From NCBI RefSeq assembly GCF_003692615.1, contig NZ_CP023540.1, positions 2,046,001 through 2,110,000 on the forward strand: a DNA stretch of 64,000 nt, written 5' to 3'. This DNA comes from Chryseobacterium sp. 6424 (GTDB lineage Bacteria; Bacteroidota; Bacteroidia; Flavobacteriales; Weeksellaceae). Under the pieces are notes generated by a model, which was not told the DNA's origin, did not search any database, and was given only the letters and a program-made list of their open reading frames with translations. Shown in pieces: positions 27,166 through 36,117 of the stretch. The translations under genes and the position numbers were made by a program. The first letter of the stretch is position 1. Every line of letters starts with the position of its first letter.

Positions 27166-29076
27166 TTAGGTGTTTCCGCTGTAACAGTAGGTACGGAAAT
27201 TCAGCATTTTTACCTCACCCGAATCAAGCAGATGGATAAGATTTTCAAGAATAGTTTCTTTCTGGTGATAATTTAGCTGTATGGCAATCTCTTCTACAGT
27301 GGAGGGTCTTACTTTAAGCGTCTGTATGATTTCCTGACCGATGTCGCGGCCGAAAACACTTTCGCGCTGTCTTTCGCATACAGAGCAGGTACCGCAGTTA
27401 CGCACATTTTTTTCACCGAAATAAGACAGGATCATTTTCATTTTGCAGTACTCCGTATGTTGTACAAAGAACTTCATCTCCTCCCATTTTTGCAGTTTGT
27501 TTTTCTGTATCTGTTCAAAAAGGCCCCAATATCTTCCGTTATTAGACCGCTCGTCACGCGGTCTCAGGAACTTCACGCTGGCTAAGGCGCCATCAATATA
27601 TTCCACATAACCTTTTTGCTGGATATCTTTAATACGTTCTTTAATCAGATGTACATCTGTATCGGTTTTACGGCTTAGAGTAAGTTCGCTGAAGAGTATC
27701 TTGTGTGTGGCCAAACCAGGATAGTTACGCAACAGCAACTCAATGAAATACGCATCATTCTTAGCCAGAAGATCAAGCTCATTCGGCGAAATCTTAAGTT
27801 CCAGCGAAGACAAAGACCGGTGGGTATTGAGGAAGATAATTTCCTGTGTGTGCAGAAAATTAAGCACATTTTTAATCTTTGCCAACGAGGATTTTGTAAA
27901 ATGCTGGATGCGGTGAAGGTGAAGCTGAAAAACCTGTTCAGGCAAGTCGTTTTCGGCGATTTGAAAACCAGAATACAGATAAGAAACAATAGCCGAAAAC
28001 TCTTTTTTGGATGGGATTTGGTTTCTTAAAATCTTATCAAAGTTATCGAGCTCCTGCTCATTCCAGAGTAGAAAGGCAAAAGAATCGCTTCCGTCTCGGC
28101 CAGCGCGCCCGATTTCCTGATAGTAATTCTCCAGCGATTGCGGTGGCGAAAAATGCATCACAAACCGAACATTATCTTTATCGATGCCCATCCCAAATGC
28201 ATTGGTAGAAATCAATACATGGCTGTTGCTGTTCAGCCATTGTCTTTGCCTGGCATTTTTTTCTTTTGCCGGAAGCCCCGCATGGTAAAAATCTACATTC
28301 TGTATCTGGTTTTTGCGCAGGAAGGCGACCAACTCTTCACTCTCTTTACGTGTTCTTACATAAATGATACCTGAAGCGACATTGTGCCGCATCAAATCGA
28401 GCAGCCGCTGATATTTATCTGCTATCTTATCGCTGATGATCCTTATATTGGTTCTTCTGAAACTTTTTTTGAAGAGTTGGGGATCCTTAAGATTGAGTTT
28501 TATCTGGATTTCCTGAAGCACTTTTGGGGTGGCGGTTGCGGTAAGTGCCAGACATGGTATATTGCCGAAATGACGCCGGAAATCTTTGATATTCTGATAG
28601 CTTGGCCGGAAGTCCTGTCCCCATTCTGAAATACAGTGGGCCTCATCTACGGCGAGAAAGGAAATCGCAATTTCCTCTAAATTCTGAATAAAGATCCTGT
28701 TTGTAAGTCGTTCAGGAGAAACATATAACAGCTTAGTAATTCCTTCTTTGCAAGAGTTGTAGATGATTTCTGCCTCAAAATCCTCAAGTTCTGAAGAAAG
28801 ATATTCCGCTTCAATACCTCGGTTTTTGAGTTGGCTTACCTGATCTTTCATGAGTGCCAGCAGTGGTGAGATGACGATGCACGTACCCTCTGAAATAAGT
28901 GCCGGCAACTGATAACATAATGATTTGCCGCCGCCGGTAGGTAACAAAGCAAGCGTGTCTTTACGGGATATTACCGCGGTGATAATCTCTTCCTGCAAAT
29001 CGCGGAAGTTACCATGCCCCCAGAAGTGCTGAAGGGTCTGACGGATCAACTGCCGATATTCTTGCGCTGGAAACAT
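27166..29076 (-). CDS. recQ: ATP-dependent DNA helicase RecQ
   Basis: A 636-residue superfamily 2 helicase acting in recombinational repair. Walker A is LLPTGGGKSLCYQLPAL, the helicase box is VDEAHCISEWGQDFRP, motif V is NAFGMGIDKDNVRFVMH and motif VI is QEIGRAGRDG. A C-terminal zinc cluster is visible as CKMKMILSYFG-x-CGTCSVC, then an RQC-like helix region; an HRDC domain is not evident, making it a short RecQ. I start at the ATG for MFPAQEYRQL; an upstream ATG would add 10 residues (29106). fmt follows 10 bases later. Confidence 0.93.
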   Translation of the reverse strand: MFPAQEYRQLIRQTLQHFWGHGNFRDLQEEIITAVISRKDTLALLPTGGGKSLCYQLPALISEGTCIVISPLLALMKDQVSQLKNRGIEAEYLSSELEDFEAEIIYNSCKEGITKLLYVSPERLTNRIFIQNLEEIAISFLAVDEAHCISEWGQDFRPSYQNIKDFRRHFGNIPCLALTATATPKVLQEIQIKLNLKDPQLFKKSFRRTNIRIISDKIADKYQRLLDLMRHNVASGIIYVRTRKESEELVAFLRKNQIQNVDFYHAGLPAKEKNARQRQWLNSNSHVLISTNAFGMGIDKDNVRFVMHFSPPQSLENYYQEIGRAGRDGSDSFAFLLWNEQELDNFDKILRNQIPSKKEFSAIVSYLYSGFQIAENDLPEQVFQLHLHRIQHFTKSSLAKIKNVLNFLHTQEIIFLNTHRSLSSLELKISPNELDLLAKNDAYFIELLLRNYPGLATHKILFSELTLSRKTDTDVHLIKERIKDIQQKGYVEYIDGALASVKFLRPRDERSNNGRYWGLFEQIQKNKLQKWEEMKFFVQHTEYCKMKMILSYFGEKNVRNCGTCSVCERQRESVFGRDIGQEIIQTLKVRPSTVEEIAIQLNYHQKETILENLIHLLDSGEVKMLNFRTYCYSGNT

Positions 29077-29111
29077 GGGAGTAAAATTAGGGAAAAGATA
29101 GTACATGAAAC

Positions 29112-29138
29112 AAAAAAAGCCACGCGTTGCGTGACTTT
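29112..29138 (-). terminator. Terminator after the OmpA gene
   Basis: A 10-bp stem (AAAGCCACGC / GCGTGACTTT, one G-U pair) with a 3-base loop ends in seven T on the minus strand. It lies 21 bases past the OmpA stop, between it and recQ. Confidence 0.85.
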
Positions 29139-29159
29139 TATTTGTAACTAAGTGTTTTG

Positions 29160-30596
29160 TTATTTAGCTTCGAAGTAAACTCTTCTGTTCGCTCTGTTCT
29201 TCCATTCCGGACATTTGGTTGCCGGGTTACATTCTGGGTATTTAAGGTCTTTTTCACCTCTACCTACAGCGTTTAGCTTATTGGCATCCACCCCGTTTTG
29301 GATCAGATAGTTCTTCACTGTGTTGGCTCTTCTTTCAGACAGTCTTTGGTTATAAGCATCAGACGCTCTGGTATCCGTACCGCCTACTACGTTATAATTA
29401 CCGTTAGAAGAATTGATGTAGTTCACCGCATTGTTAAGGATCGGTGTATTTGAAGGCAGGATTCTGTCAGAATCAAGATCGAACTCGATACCTTCCAACA
29501 CTCTGGTATTATCAGAAATGGTAGAGCCAGTAGGACAACCGTTATTTTCTACAGGTCCTGGTACGGTTACACACTTGTCATAAAGATCTATCACACCATC
29601 AAGGTCTGTATCTAAGGCTACCCCTGCGCCATCAACTCTGGCTCCTGCAGGCGTATCAAGTTGTCTGTCCCAATCATCGCAAACGCCATCGTTGTCTGCA
29701 TCTCCTTTTTTACATACTTCGATATCCTGGTTTTTGTCTGCCAACACATCAAGTTTGTAATAGATTTCCTGTAATGGGTCGTGCCACATGAGGTGCGACT
29801 GGTGTTTTCCTAAATTAAAGCTTAGACCAAGGGTTGCGTTCAGGAAGTTGTCAGAAGTTTGTTCTTCTCTGTAATTATACTGTGTTCCGCCACCATCGAA
29901 GGTATCATCGGTAGTTACTACGTACATTAAACGACCTTCTAGATCTACGCGGTTGCTGATTTTGTACTTAAGACCAGCACCTGCCTGGCCAAACAGCGAC
30001 CATGTTTTGGTAGATGGTTTTACTTCAGTTACCAGTCTTTGGCCCGCTGCGTCTTCTACATACGCCCTGTAACCTATTGAACCAATACCTGCGTAACCGT
30101 GAAGTGCCCATCTGTAAGGAGATTTGTTATCTACTCTTCTCAAAAGGTTCGAGAAGTTGATATCCCCAAGTAATGAAACAGCATCATATTGAGTTCTCGC
30201 ACCCACATCCTGATAACCTGTCCCTGTAGCATCATCAGTTTTTGTGTTGAAAAATCCTTGTCTGGTTTCCCCTCTGTCGTATTGTAGTTTCAATCCGAAG
30301 GCGTGGGTAATCGCTTTATCAACACTTAAATACGCAGAATATCCGAAAAGGGTTTTCCCGTTTCCGTTATTGATTGATGTTAAATCGGATGAGATGAGGA
30401 ACGGAACTCCTGCTCCGATGGAAACAGACCAATCATTAAACCTTTTGGAATCCTGTGTGAAAGGAGACACATTCGCAGAGCCGGAACTGTAGGTATTCGG
30501 GTACCCATCAGTCATCGCAACCGCGATGGAATCCTGTGCGAAAACAACGGCTGGCAGTGTAAGTGCCAATGCAAAGCTTGCTAAATTTAGTTTCAT
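29160..30596 (-). CDS. OmpA family outer-membrane protein with thrombospondin type 3 repeats
   Basis: A 478-residue protein with a signal peptide (MKLNLASFALALTLPAVVFAQ). Its N-terminal ~250 residues are beta-barrel-like, with aromatic-rich alternating strands. TSP3 calcium repeats (DADNDGVCDDWDRQ, DTDLDGVIDLYDKC) follow. A C-terminal OmpA peptidoglycan-binding domain (GIEFDLDSDRILPSN, GGTDTRASDAYNQRLSERRANTVKNYL in pieces, ending RRVYFEAK) is complete. It would anchor the outer membrane to the cell wall. The gene follows its truncated paralog by 31 bases in the same direction and ends in a terminator. Confidence 0.94.
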   Translation of the reverse strand: MKLNLASFALALTLPAVVFAQDSIAVAMTDGYPNTYSSGSANVSPFTQDSKRFNDWSVSIGAGVPFLISSDLTSINNGNGKTLFGYSAYLSVDKAITHAFGLKLQYDRGETRQGFFNTKTDDATGTGYQDVGARTQYDAVSLLGDINFSNLLRRVDNKSPYRWALHGYAGIGSIGYRAYVEDAAGQRLVTEVKPSTKTWSLFGQAGAGLKYKISNRVDLEGRLMYVVTTDDTFDGGGTQYNYREEQTSDNFLNATLGLSFNLGKHQSHLMWHDPLQEIYYKLDVLADKNQDIEVCKKGDADNDGVCDDWDRQLDTPAGARVDGAGVALDTDLDGVIDLYDKCVTVPGPVENNGCPTGSTISDNTRVLEGIEFDLDSDRILPSNTPILNNAVNYINSSNGNYNVVGGTDTRASDAYNQRLSERRANTVKNYLIQNGVDANKLNAVGRGEKDLKYPECNPATKCPEWKNRANRRVYFEAK

Positions 30597-30627
30597 AATT
30601 TATTTTTAAAGTTAATTGTTTATTATT

Positions 30628-31731
30628 TTAAGGCGTTGCTACATCCGCAGGGCAACCTTCATTGGTAGAGAGGCCTGGGACTGTCACACAACGGTCATAA
30701 AGATCTATGACACCATCCATATCCATATCCAATGCAATACCCGCGCCATCTACCCTTGCACCGGCCGGTGTATTTAGCTCTCTGTCCCAGTCATCACACA
30801 CACCATCATTATCGGAATCTCCTTTTACGCAGACTACCAACTCTTTAGATGCTTCATCTAAAACTAAAATCCTAGAGGTAATATTCTGCATTGGATCATG
30901 CCATGCAAGATGAGTATCATGTTTGCCCAGTTTGAAAGACAATCCAAGGTTGATGGTAACCATATCATCACTACGTGATTTATTGATAAGGTTATAATTA
31001 ATACGTGGGACACCTATGTCATATGTCTCACCACCGCCATCAAATTCGTCATCACCGCTATGGATGTACATTCCCCGGAGTTCTACATCAATCAGTTTAG
31101 AGGCATTATATTTTATACCAGCGCCTCCCTGAAAGAACAATGATGAGATGCCAAATTTTTGGTCTACTGCAATTGGAAGCCGGTTTGGTGCAATCACAGA
31201 GAGATCATTATCAAGCAAGAGTGTTTCAAAACCTTGTACACCAAGTCCGGCATAGCCATGCAAAGCCCATCGGTAAGGTGAACGCGTGTCTGACCTTCTT
31301 AGAAGGTTAGAAAAATTAACATCTGCCAAAAGTGACAGTTGCTGGTATTTCGTATATGCTTCTGCTACGCCTGCAGCTGTTCCGTAAGGTTCAGGCAAAC
31401 GGCCTTTCTGATTGGTTTCACCAGTCTGAAACTGAAGACTGAGGCCGAAGGTGTGCGAAATCTGTTTATCCAGACTTACATAGGCATTCCATCCCCAGTT
31501 AAATTTGTTCCCATAAAAGGAAGTAAGGTCTGATCTTAGCATGAAGGCACCACCACCACCTACGGAAATGGCCCAGTCATTATACTTTCTGGCAGCATTA
31601 TCAAACGGGGCTACCTCTGCAGCACCACTTGAGAATGTATTGGGATAACCCCCTGGGTTTTGTGTAGTCGCTACATCCTGTGCATGAAATGCCATCGGAA
31701 GAAGTAAGCTGAGGAATAAACTTTTTTTCAT
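30628..31731 (-). CDS. OmpA-like barrel protein lacking the OmpA C-terminal domain
   Basis: A 367-residue paralog of the next gene, with the same layout from its signal peptide (MKKSLFLSLLLPMAFHAQ) through the barrel (PNTFSSGAAEVAPFDNAARKYNDWAISVG in parts) to the TSP3 repeats (DSDNDGVCDDWDREL, DMDMDGVIDLYDRC). It then stops at EGCPADVATP, right where the partner continues into the OmpA domain. It ends naturally with TAA and 31 bases of spacer. It begins only 11 bases after the folK stop. It may be an early stage of gene decay or a functional barrel without a wall anchor. Confidence 0.9.
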   Translation of the reverse strand: MKKSLFLSLLLPMAFHAQDVATTQNPGGYPNTFSSGAAEVAPFDNAARKYNDWAISVGGGGAFMLRSDLTSFYGNKFNWGWNAYVSLDKQISHTFGLSLQFQTGETNQKGRLPEPYGTAAGVAEAYTKYQQLSLLADVNFSNLLRRSDTRSPYRWALHGYAGLGVQGFETLLLDNDLSVIAPNRLPIAVDQKFGISSLFFQGGAGIKYNASKLIDVELRGMYIHSGDDEFDGGGETYDIGVPRINYNLINKSRSDDMVTINLGLSFKLGKHDTHLAWHDPMQNITSRILVLDEASKELVVCVKGDSDNDGVCDDWDRELNTPAGARVDGAGIALDMDMDGVIDLYDRCVTVPGLSTNEGCPADVATP

Positions 31732-31742
31732 AATCTATGTTA

Positions 31743-32162
31743 TTAGTTATTAATTTCTGAGAGCAACTTGCGGGAGAAATCTCGTTCATAGATATGCTTA
31801 TAATGAGGGATTTGCAGACGTGGACTTTCAAAACAAAGTCTGCCATACCTCACAATATCAATATCAATCACTCGATCCCTATATTCCCCTGTAATCGACG
31901 AATCCTCAACCCTTCCCATGCTTACTTCAATGGTTTTTATTGCATTCAGCAGCGAAATCGGGGATAATTCGGTCTGTAAACGTACTGCAATATTACAAAA
32001 AATAAGGTCACTGTCAAATTCTACCGCCTTCGTTCGCATCATATCACTACAGGCCAAAACTACCCCTAAGTCCTTCTCAAAGCGCGCTATAGCTTCATGA
32101 ATATTCTCCTCGGGATTTCCCAGATTACTACCTAGTAACAAAACCACCATCTGCTGCGACAT
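31743..32162 (-). CDS. folK: 2-amino-4-hydroxy-6-hydroxymethyldihydropteridine pyrophosphokinase
   Basis: A 139-residue HPPK of folate synthesis that transfers pyrophosphate from ATP to hydroxymethyl-dihydropterin. It begins VVLLLGSNLGNPEENI and holds the ATP-binding EVSMGRVEDSSITGEYRDRVIDIDIVRYG core, including the RxxxRxIDIDI-type motif. Length is at the short end but the active site is complete. It diverges from sppA with a gap of only 25 bases and leads into the OmpA-like genes. Confidence 0.94.
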   Translation of the reverse strand: MSQQMVVLLLGSNLGNPEENIHEAIARFEKDLGVVLACSDMMRTKAVEFDSDLIFCNIAVRLQTELSPISLLNAIKTIEVSMGRVEDSSITGEYRDRVIDIDIVRYGRLCFESPRLQIPHYKHIYERDFSRKLLSEINN

Positions 32163-32187
32163 ATCGTAAAATTATACTTTATAGATT

Positions 32188-33942
32188 ATGAAAAGTTTCT
32201 TAAAAAATGTCTTGGCAAATATAGTTGCGATAATGTTGGTGGCAGGGCTTTTTTTCACGTTTTTAATTCTCATGCTTACCGTAAGTGCTTTCAGCGACAG
32301 CAATAAACCTGCCATTATTAAAAATTCTGTACTGACGCTCGATTTTAAGACAAATATTATTGACAGTCCCGCTGAAGATCAGGAAGATATGTTTGCCTTT
32401 GGCCAAACCCAAAAAAACATCTTGGTCTATGACATGGTAGAAGCCATTAAAAAGGCTAAAACTGATGATAAAATTAAAGGCATCAGTCTTGAAACTGATG
32501 GCATTATGGCTGGCATGACGCAATTGGACAATGTACGTACCGCCCTTGAAGACTTCAAGAAAAGTGGAAAATTCGTTTATGCTTACGGTAATAATGTCTC
32601 GCAGGGCGCCTATTATCTAGGTTCTGTAGCAGATCAATATTACCTGAACCCTTCCGGCGGCATCGAACTGAAAGGACTCTCCACTGAAGTAATGTACATG
32701 AAAAGTTTTACAGAAAAATTCGGAATCGGGCTGCAAGTCATCCGGCACGGGAAGTATAAATCTGCCGTAGAGCCTTTTCTACTCGATGAAATGTCACCCG
32801 AAAACCGCGAACAGCTTAGCGTTTTATTAAATGACCTCTGGAGTGCCAACGCCGGTAAAATGGCCCAATCCCGCAAAATAGACCCAATACAGTTCCGGAC
32901 CATTGTAGACAGCCTGTATGGCGCCATTCCTGAACTCGGTGTACAACACAGACTCGCGGACAGGCTCCTTCAAAAATCAGAATATGACGATTTGCTGAAA
33001 GCTAAACTTAAACTCAGCGAAAAAGATAAGCTCAGCAAAATCAGTTTCAGCAAATACATCCGTTCTTACTCGGAGGATAATGTAGATAAAGATAATCAAG
33101 TAGCTGTTCTGTATGCCTCCGGTGCCATTTATAATGGTGAAGGCTATGATGAGATCTACGCCGAAAACTTTGTAAAAGAAATCAAGAAACTTACCAAGGA
33201 AGATAAAATAAAGGCCGTAGTACTACGCATTAACTCACCGGGCGGCAGCGCCAACGCTTCTGATGAGATCCTTTTCGAGCTGCAACAACTTAAGAAGAAA
33301 AAACCTTTGGTGGTATCTTTCGGCGACTATGCAGCTTCCGGGGGATATTACATCGCGATGGCCGCAGATCGAATCTATGCTGAACCCAATACCTTAACGG
33401 GCTCAATTGGTGTGTTCGGCTTGTTCCCTTACTTTAAAGAATTAGCCAACAAGAATGGCATCAGTTCGCATGCGGTAACCACCAATGCCAACTCAAATTT
33501 ATATTCTTCCATCAATGGCATCACACCCGGTGGCGTTCAGATGATGACTAAGAGTGTAGAAGGCACTTATAAACGCTTTGTACATTTTGTAACCCAAAAC
33601 AGAAAGAAAACCTTTGAACAAATTGATGCAGTAGGTGGCGGCAGAGTCTGGAGCGGCACACGGGCTAAACAGATCGGTTTAGTAGATGAACTCGGCAGTT
33701 TGAATAACGCCATCGGCTTCGCAGCTCAAAAAGCCAAAGTATCCCGCTATAATGTGGCGGCTTACCCGAAAAAAATATCACAGTTTGAGCAGATCTTTAA
33801 AAATATGGATAGTGAGCAGATTACCAATAAACTACTTAAAACTAAATTAGGCAACGACCAGTTTTTGCTTTTCCAGCAAATTACCGACCCGAAAATGAAA
33901 GCAGGTGTGATGATGGAAATGCCCCTGCAACTGAAATTTTAG
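32188..33942 (+). CDS. sppA: Signal peptide peptidase SppA, long form
   Basis: A 584-residue, membrane-anchored serine protease degrading leftover signal peptides. An N-terminal membrane segment covers residues 5-31. The two S49 domains are tandem: the first holds the Lys-type residues (GKYKSAVEPFLLDEMSPENREQ), the second the nucleophile in YAASGGYYIAMAADRIYAEPNTLTGSIGV. The Ser-Lys dyad therefore comes from different halves, as in E. coli SppA. Start codon ATG at 32188. It diverges from folK. Confidence 0.93.
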   Translation: MKSFLKNVLANIVAIMLVAGLFFTFLILMLTVSAFSDSNKPAIIKNSVLTLDFKTNIIDSPAEDQEDMFAFGQTQKNILVYDMVEAIKKAKTDDKIKGISLETDGIMAGMTQLDNVRTALEDFKKSGKFVYAYGNNVSQGAYYLGSVADQYYLNPSGGIELKGLSTEVMYMKSFTEKFGIGLQVIRHGKYKSAVEPFLLDEMSPENREQLSVLLNDLWSANAGKMAQSRKIDPIQFRTIVDSLYGAIPELGVQHRLADRLLQKSEYDDLLKAKLKLSEKDKLSKISFSKYIRSYSEDNVDKDNQVAVLYASGAIYNGEGYDEIYAENFVKEIKKLTKEDKIKAVVLRINSPGGSANASDEILFELQQLKKKKPLVVSFGDYAASGGYYIAMAADRIYAEPNTLTGSIGVFGLFPYFKELANKNGISSHAVTTNANSNLYSSINGITPGGVQMMTKSVEGTYKRFVHFVTQNRKKTFEQIDAVGGGRVWSGTRAKQIGLVDELGSLNNAIGFAAQKAKVSRYNVAAYPKKISQFEQIFKNMDSEQITNKLLKTKLGNDQFLLFQQITDPKMKAGVMMEMPLQLKF

Positions 33943-33949
33943 CATAAAA

Positions 33950-33979
33950 AAATCCCGGTAAATACAATTACCGGGATTT
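33950..33979. terminator. Bidirectional terminator between sppA and the GlsB gene
   Basis: A perfect 12-bp stem (AAATCCCGGTAA / TTACCGGGATTT) with a 6-base loop lies between two convergent genes, with A and T runs on the two sides. Confidence 0.9.
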
Positions 33980-33995
33980 GATTTTTATAAAGTGC

Positions 33996-34250
33996 TTATG
34001 CCCTTCTGGTAGCTAAACCGTAGATCCATAAGACAACCAACGCGCCTAAAACGGCAAGGAACATACTTTTGATATCGAACTCATCTACTGTTCCCCAGCC
34101 AAGCATGGTACCGATCCACCCACCTACAAAGGCACCTACGATACCCAGTATAATGGTTAAGATCCAACCCATTGCCTGATTTCCTGGCATAATGAATTTA
34201 GCGATTGCACCGGCGATAAGACCAAAAATGATCCAAGTTAAAATACCCAT
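33996..34250 (-). CDS. GlsB/YeaQ/YmgE family membrane protein
   Basis: An 84-residue integral membrane protein of the transglycosylase-associated/stress family. Three hydrophobic stretches (residues 2-15, 27-46 and 63-80) are joined by Gly-rich turns such as GAFVGGWIGTMLG. The GLIAGAIAKFIMPG segment is the family signature. Members are stress-linked but their biochemical role is unknown. Confidence 0.9.
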   Translation of the reverse strand: MGILTWIIFGLIAGAIAKFIMPGNQAMGWILTIILGIVGAFVGGWIGTMLGWGTVDEFDIKSMFLAVLGALVVLWIYGLATRRA

Positions 34251-34322
34251 AGTTTTAAAATTTTAATGTTAATAATTTGTGATTTGGTTTTCTTATTTCA
34301 AAAGGAAAGCGATATATGCTAT

Positions 34323-35279
34323 CTATTTGCGCTTTCTGAAAAACGAATCAACAAATTCTGTTCCATTAAATAATTGCAGGTCATTAATTTTTTCGCCAAC
34401 CCCAATATATTTTACCGGGATTTGAAACTGATCTGAAATTCCGATCACCACACCTCCTTTAGCTGTACCATCTAATTTGGTGACTGCCAACGCATTTACC
34501 TCGGTGGCCGCTGTGAACTGTTTGGCCTGCTCGAAAGCGTTCTGCCCGGTAGAGCCATCAAGCACCAAAAGAATTTCGTGAGGCGCATCTGGAATAACTT
34601 TCTGCATCACTCTTTTGATCTTCGTAAGTTCGTTCATCAGATTTACCTTATTATGAAGACGGCCTGCCGTATCAATAATTACTACATCCGCATCATTTGC
34701 TACGGCACTCTGCACCGTATCAAAGGCTACAGAAGCCGGATCCGAGCCCATGCCCTGTTTTACGATGGGCACGCCGACACGCTCACTCCAGATAACCAGC
34801 TGGTCTACGGCGGCCGCGCGGAAGGTATCGGCTGCGCCTAACACCACTTTTTTTCCTTCGGATTTGAACTGATGTGCAAGTTTACCGATTGTGGTGGTTT
34901 TTCCCACACCGTTTACCCCGACTACCATGATGACGTATGGTTTCTTAGTTTCATCAATATTTCCGGTAGAGGCGTGTGGGTTTTCGAGCAGCAGGCCCGA
35001 GATTTCTTCGCGCAGGATCCTGTCGAGTTCTTCGGTACTTACAAATTTGTCGCGGGCCACGCGATCCTCGATCCTTTGTATGATCTTAATGGTGGTAGAT
35101 GCACCTACATCAGAAGCGATGAGCACTTCTTCAAGATCATCCAACACTTCCTCGTCCACTTTGGATTTTCCGACTACGGCTTTGGATATTTTCTCGAAAA
35201 ACCCCTGGCTGGATTTTTCCAGGCCTTTATCTAAAGTTTCTTTCTCTTCTTTTTTAAAAATCTTTTTAAACCAACTCAT
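34323..35279 (-). CDS. ftsY: Signal recognition particle receptor FtsY
   Basis: A 318-residue SRP GTPase that docks ribosome-SRP complexes at the inner membrane. The N domain begins MSWFKKIFKKEEKETLDKGLEKSSQ, with a short acidic leader. The G domain has P-loop GVNGVGKTTTIGKLA, DTFRAAAVDQL, DTAGRLHNK and TKLDGTAKGG. I start at the ATG at 35277-35279; the frame open upstream adds 30 non-conserved residues. It follows the DUF4295 gene and the L33/L28 genes on the same strand. Confidence 0.97.
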   Translation of the reverse strand: MSWFKKIFKKEEKETLDKGLEKSSQGFFEKISKAVVGKSKVDEEVLDDLEEVLIASDVGASTTIKIIQRIEDRVARDKFVSTEELDRILREEISGLLLENPHASTGNIDETKKPYVIMVVGVNGVGKTTTIGKLAHQFKSEGKKVVLGAADTFRAAAVDQLVIWSERVGVPIVKQGMGSDPASVAFDTVQSAVANDADVVIIDTAGRLHNKVNLMNELTKIKRVMQKVIPDAPHEILLVLDGSTGQNAFEQAKQFTAATEVNALAVTKLDGTAKGGVVIGISDQFQIPVKYIGVGEKINDLQLFNGTEFVDSFFRKRK

Positions 35280-35382
35280 TTTCGTAATCGGGGGGATTTG
35301 TTTTAGTGTTACAGACGCAAATATAACGAAAAAACTACCTAAAATTAGGTAGTTTTTATATATCATCAACTGCTGGCAGCGC

Positions 35383-35538
35383 TTATTTTTTCAAATAAGC
35401 ATCCACTTCGTCAGCGTTCATTACTTTCTCGTCGAAAATGTAAGCTCCAGATTTTGGGGACTTCACCATTTTCACGACTTTGGTCATTTTTTTAGACCCT
35501 GCACCACCCTGAAGCGTTGCTACTACTTTCTTTGCCAT
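35383..35538 (-). CDS. Small basic DUF4295 protein
   Basis: A 51-residue ORF starting MAKKVVATLQGGAGSKKM and ending DEKVMNADEVDAYLKK. This is the DUF4295 family, known in Bacteroidota next to rpmG. It is highly basic in its first half. It lies 19 bases after rpmG and 103 bases before ftsY, all in one direction, so it is probably part of the ribosomal-protein transcript. Its role is unknown; a ribosome-linked role is inferred from context only. Confidence 0.85.
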   Translation of the reverse strand: MAKKVVATLQGGAGSKKMTKVVKMVKSPKSGAYIFDEKVMNADEVDAYLKK

Positions 35539-35557
35539 TTTTTATTTCTTTAAAAAA

Positions 35558-35740
35558 TTACTTGATTTCTTTGTGTAGGGTGTACTTTTTAAGAACAGGA
35601 TTAAATTTTTTAAGCTCTAATCTTTCTGTAGTGTTCTTTTTATTTTTAGTTGTAATGTATCTTGACATTCCTGCTACACCGGTTTCTTTGTGCTCTGTGC
35701 ACTCCAGAATTACCTGTACTCTGTTACCTTTTTTAGCCAT
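35558..35740 (-). CDS. rpmG: 50S ribosomal protein L33
   Basis: A 60-residue basic protein starting [19 protein letters not shown] and ending YTLHKEIK; it is the L33 type without the zinc-binding cysteine pairs, judging from the sequence. Its start codon shares a base with the rpmB stop (TAATG), so the two are translationally coupled. Confidence 0.97.
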   Translation of the reverse strand: MAKKGNRVQVILECTEHKETGVAGMSRYITTKNKKNTTERLELKKFNPVLKKYTLHKEIK

Positions 35741-35985
35741 TACTTGTTGTTTTTAATATATCCGTTTCTTGCTGCTCTCTCTATCGCTTCTTCGATACCA
35801 ATTTTATTGATAACTCTCAATCCGTGCGCAGAAACTTTTAAAGTTACAGATTTTTCCTGCTCTGGAAGGTAAAACTTCTTCTCCAATAAATTAATTTCAA
35901 AACGACGCTTCGTTTTGTTATTTGCGTGAGAAACGTTGTTTCCAACCATAGCACGCTTTCCTGTTATTTGGCAAATTCTTGGCAT
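35740..35985 (-). CDS. rpmB: 50S ribosomal protein L28
   Basis: An 81-residue large-subunit protein beginning [27 protein letters not shown] (read in pieces), the standard L28 start, which fixes the ATG at 35983-35985. It is the first gene of the rpmB-rpmG-DUF4295 run, with a matching promoter upstream. Confidence 0.97.
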   Translation of the reverse strand: MPRICQITGKRAMVGNNVSHANNKTKRRFEINLLEKKFYLPEQEKSVTLKVSAHGLRVINKIGIEEAIERAARNGYIKNNK

Positions 35986-36024
35986 ATCTCGATGTTCTTT
36001 TTTACTACTAAATATTTGAGAGTG

Positions 36025-36056
36025 CAAAATAACAAAGAAATTTTCAGATAGACAAA
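36025..36056 (-). promoter_or_regulatory. Promoter of rpmB-rpmG-DUF4295
   Basis: The minus strand shows TTTG (36056-36053), a 20-base spacer and TTATTTTG (36032-36025), one mismatch from TAnnTTTG. The rpmB start is about 40 bases downstream, and the next gene upstream is murB, so this is the likely start of the ribosomal transcript. Confidence 0.7.
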
Positions 36057-36117
36057 TATTTATCTCTTAAATCTTTGCAATTTGTTACACTGCCCGCAAG
36101 AAATCCGCCTCTTTTGT

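Noticed and set aside
34891..35352. Long plus-strand ORF (153 codons) opposite ftsY
   Set aside because: It is the antisense of ftsY, which has complete GTPase motifs; the plus-strand product has no recognisable domain.
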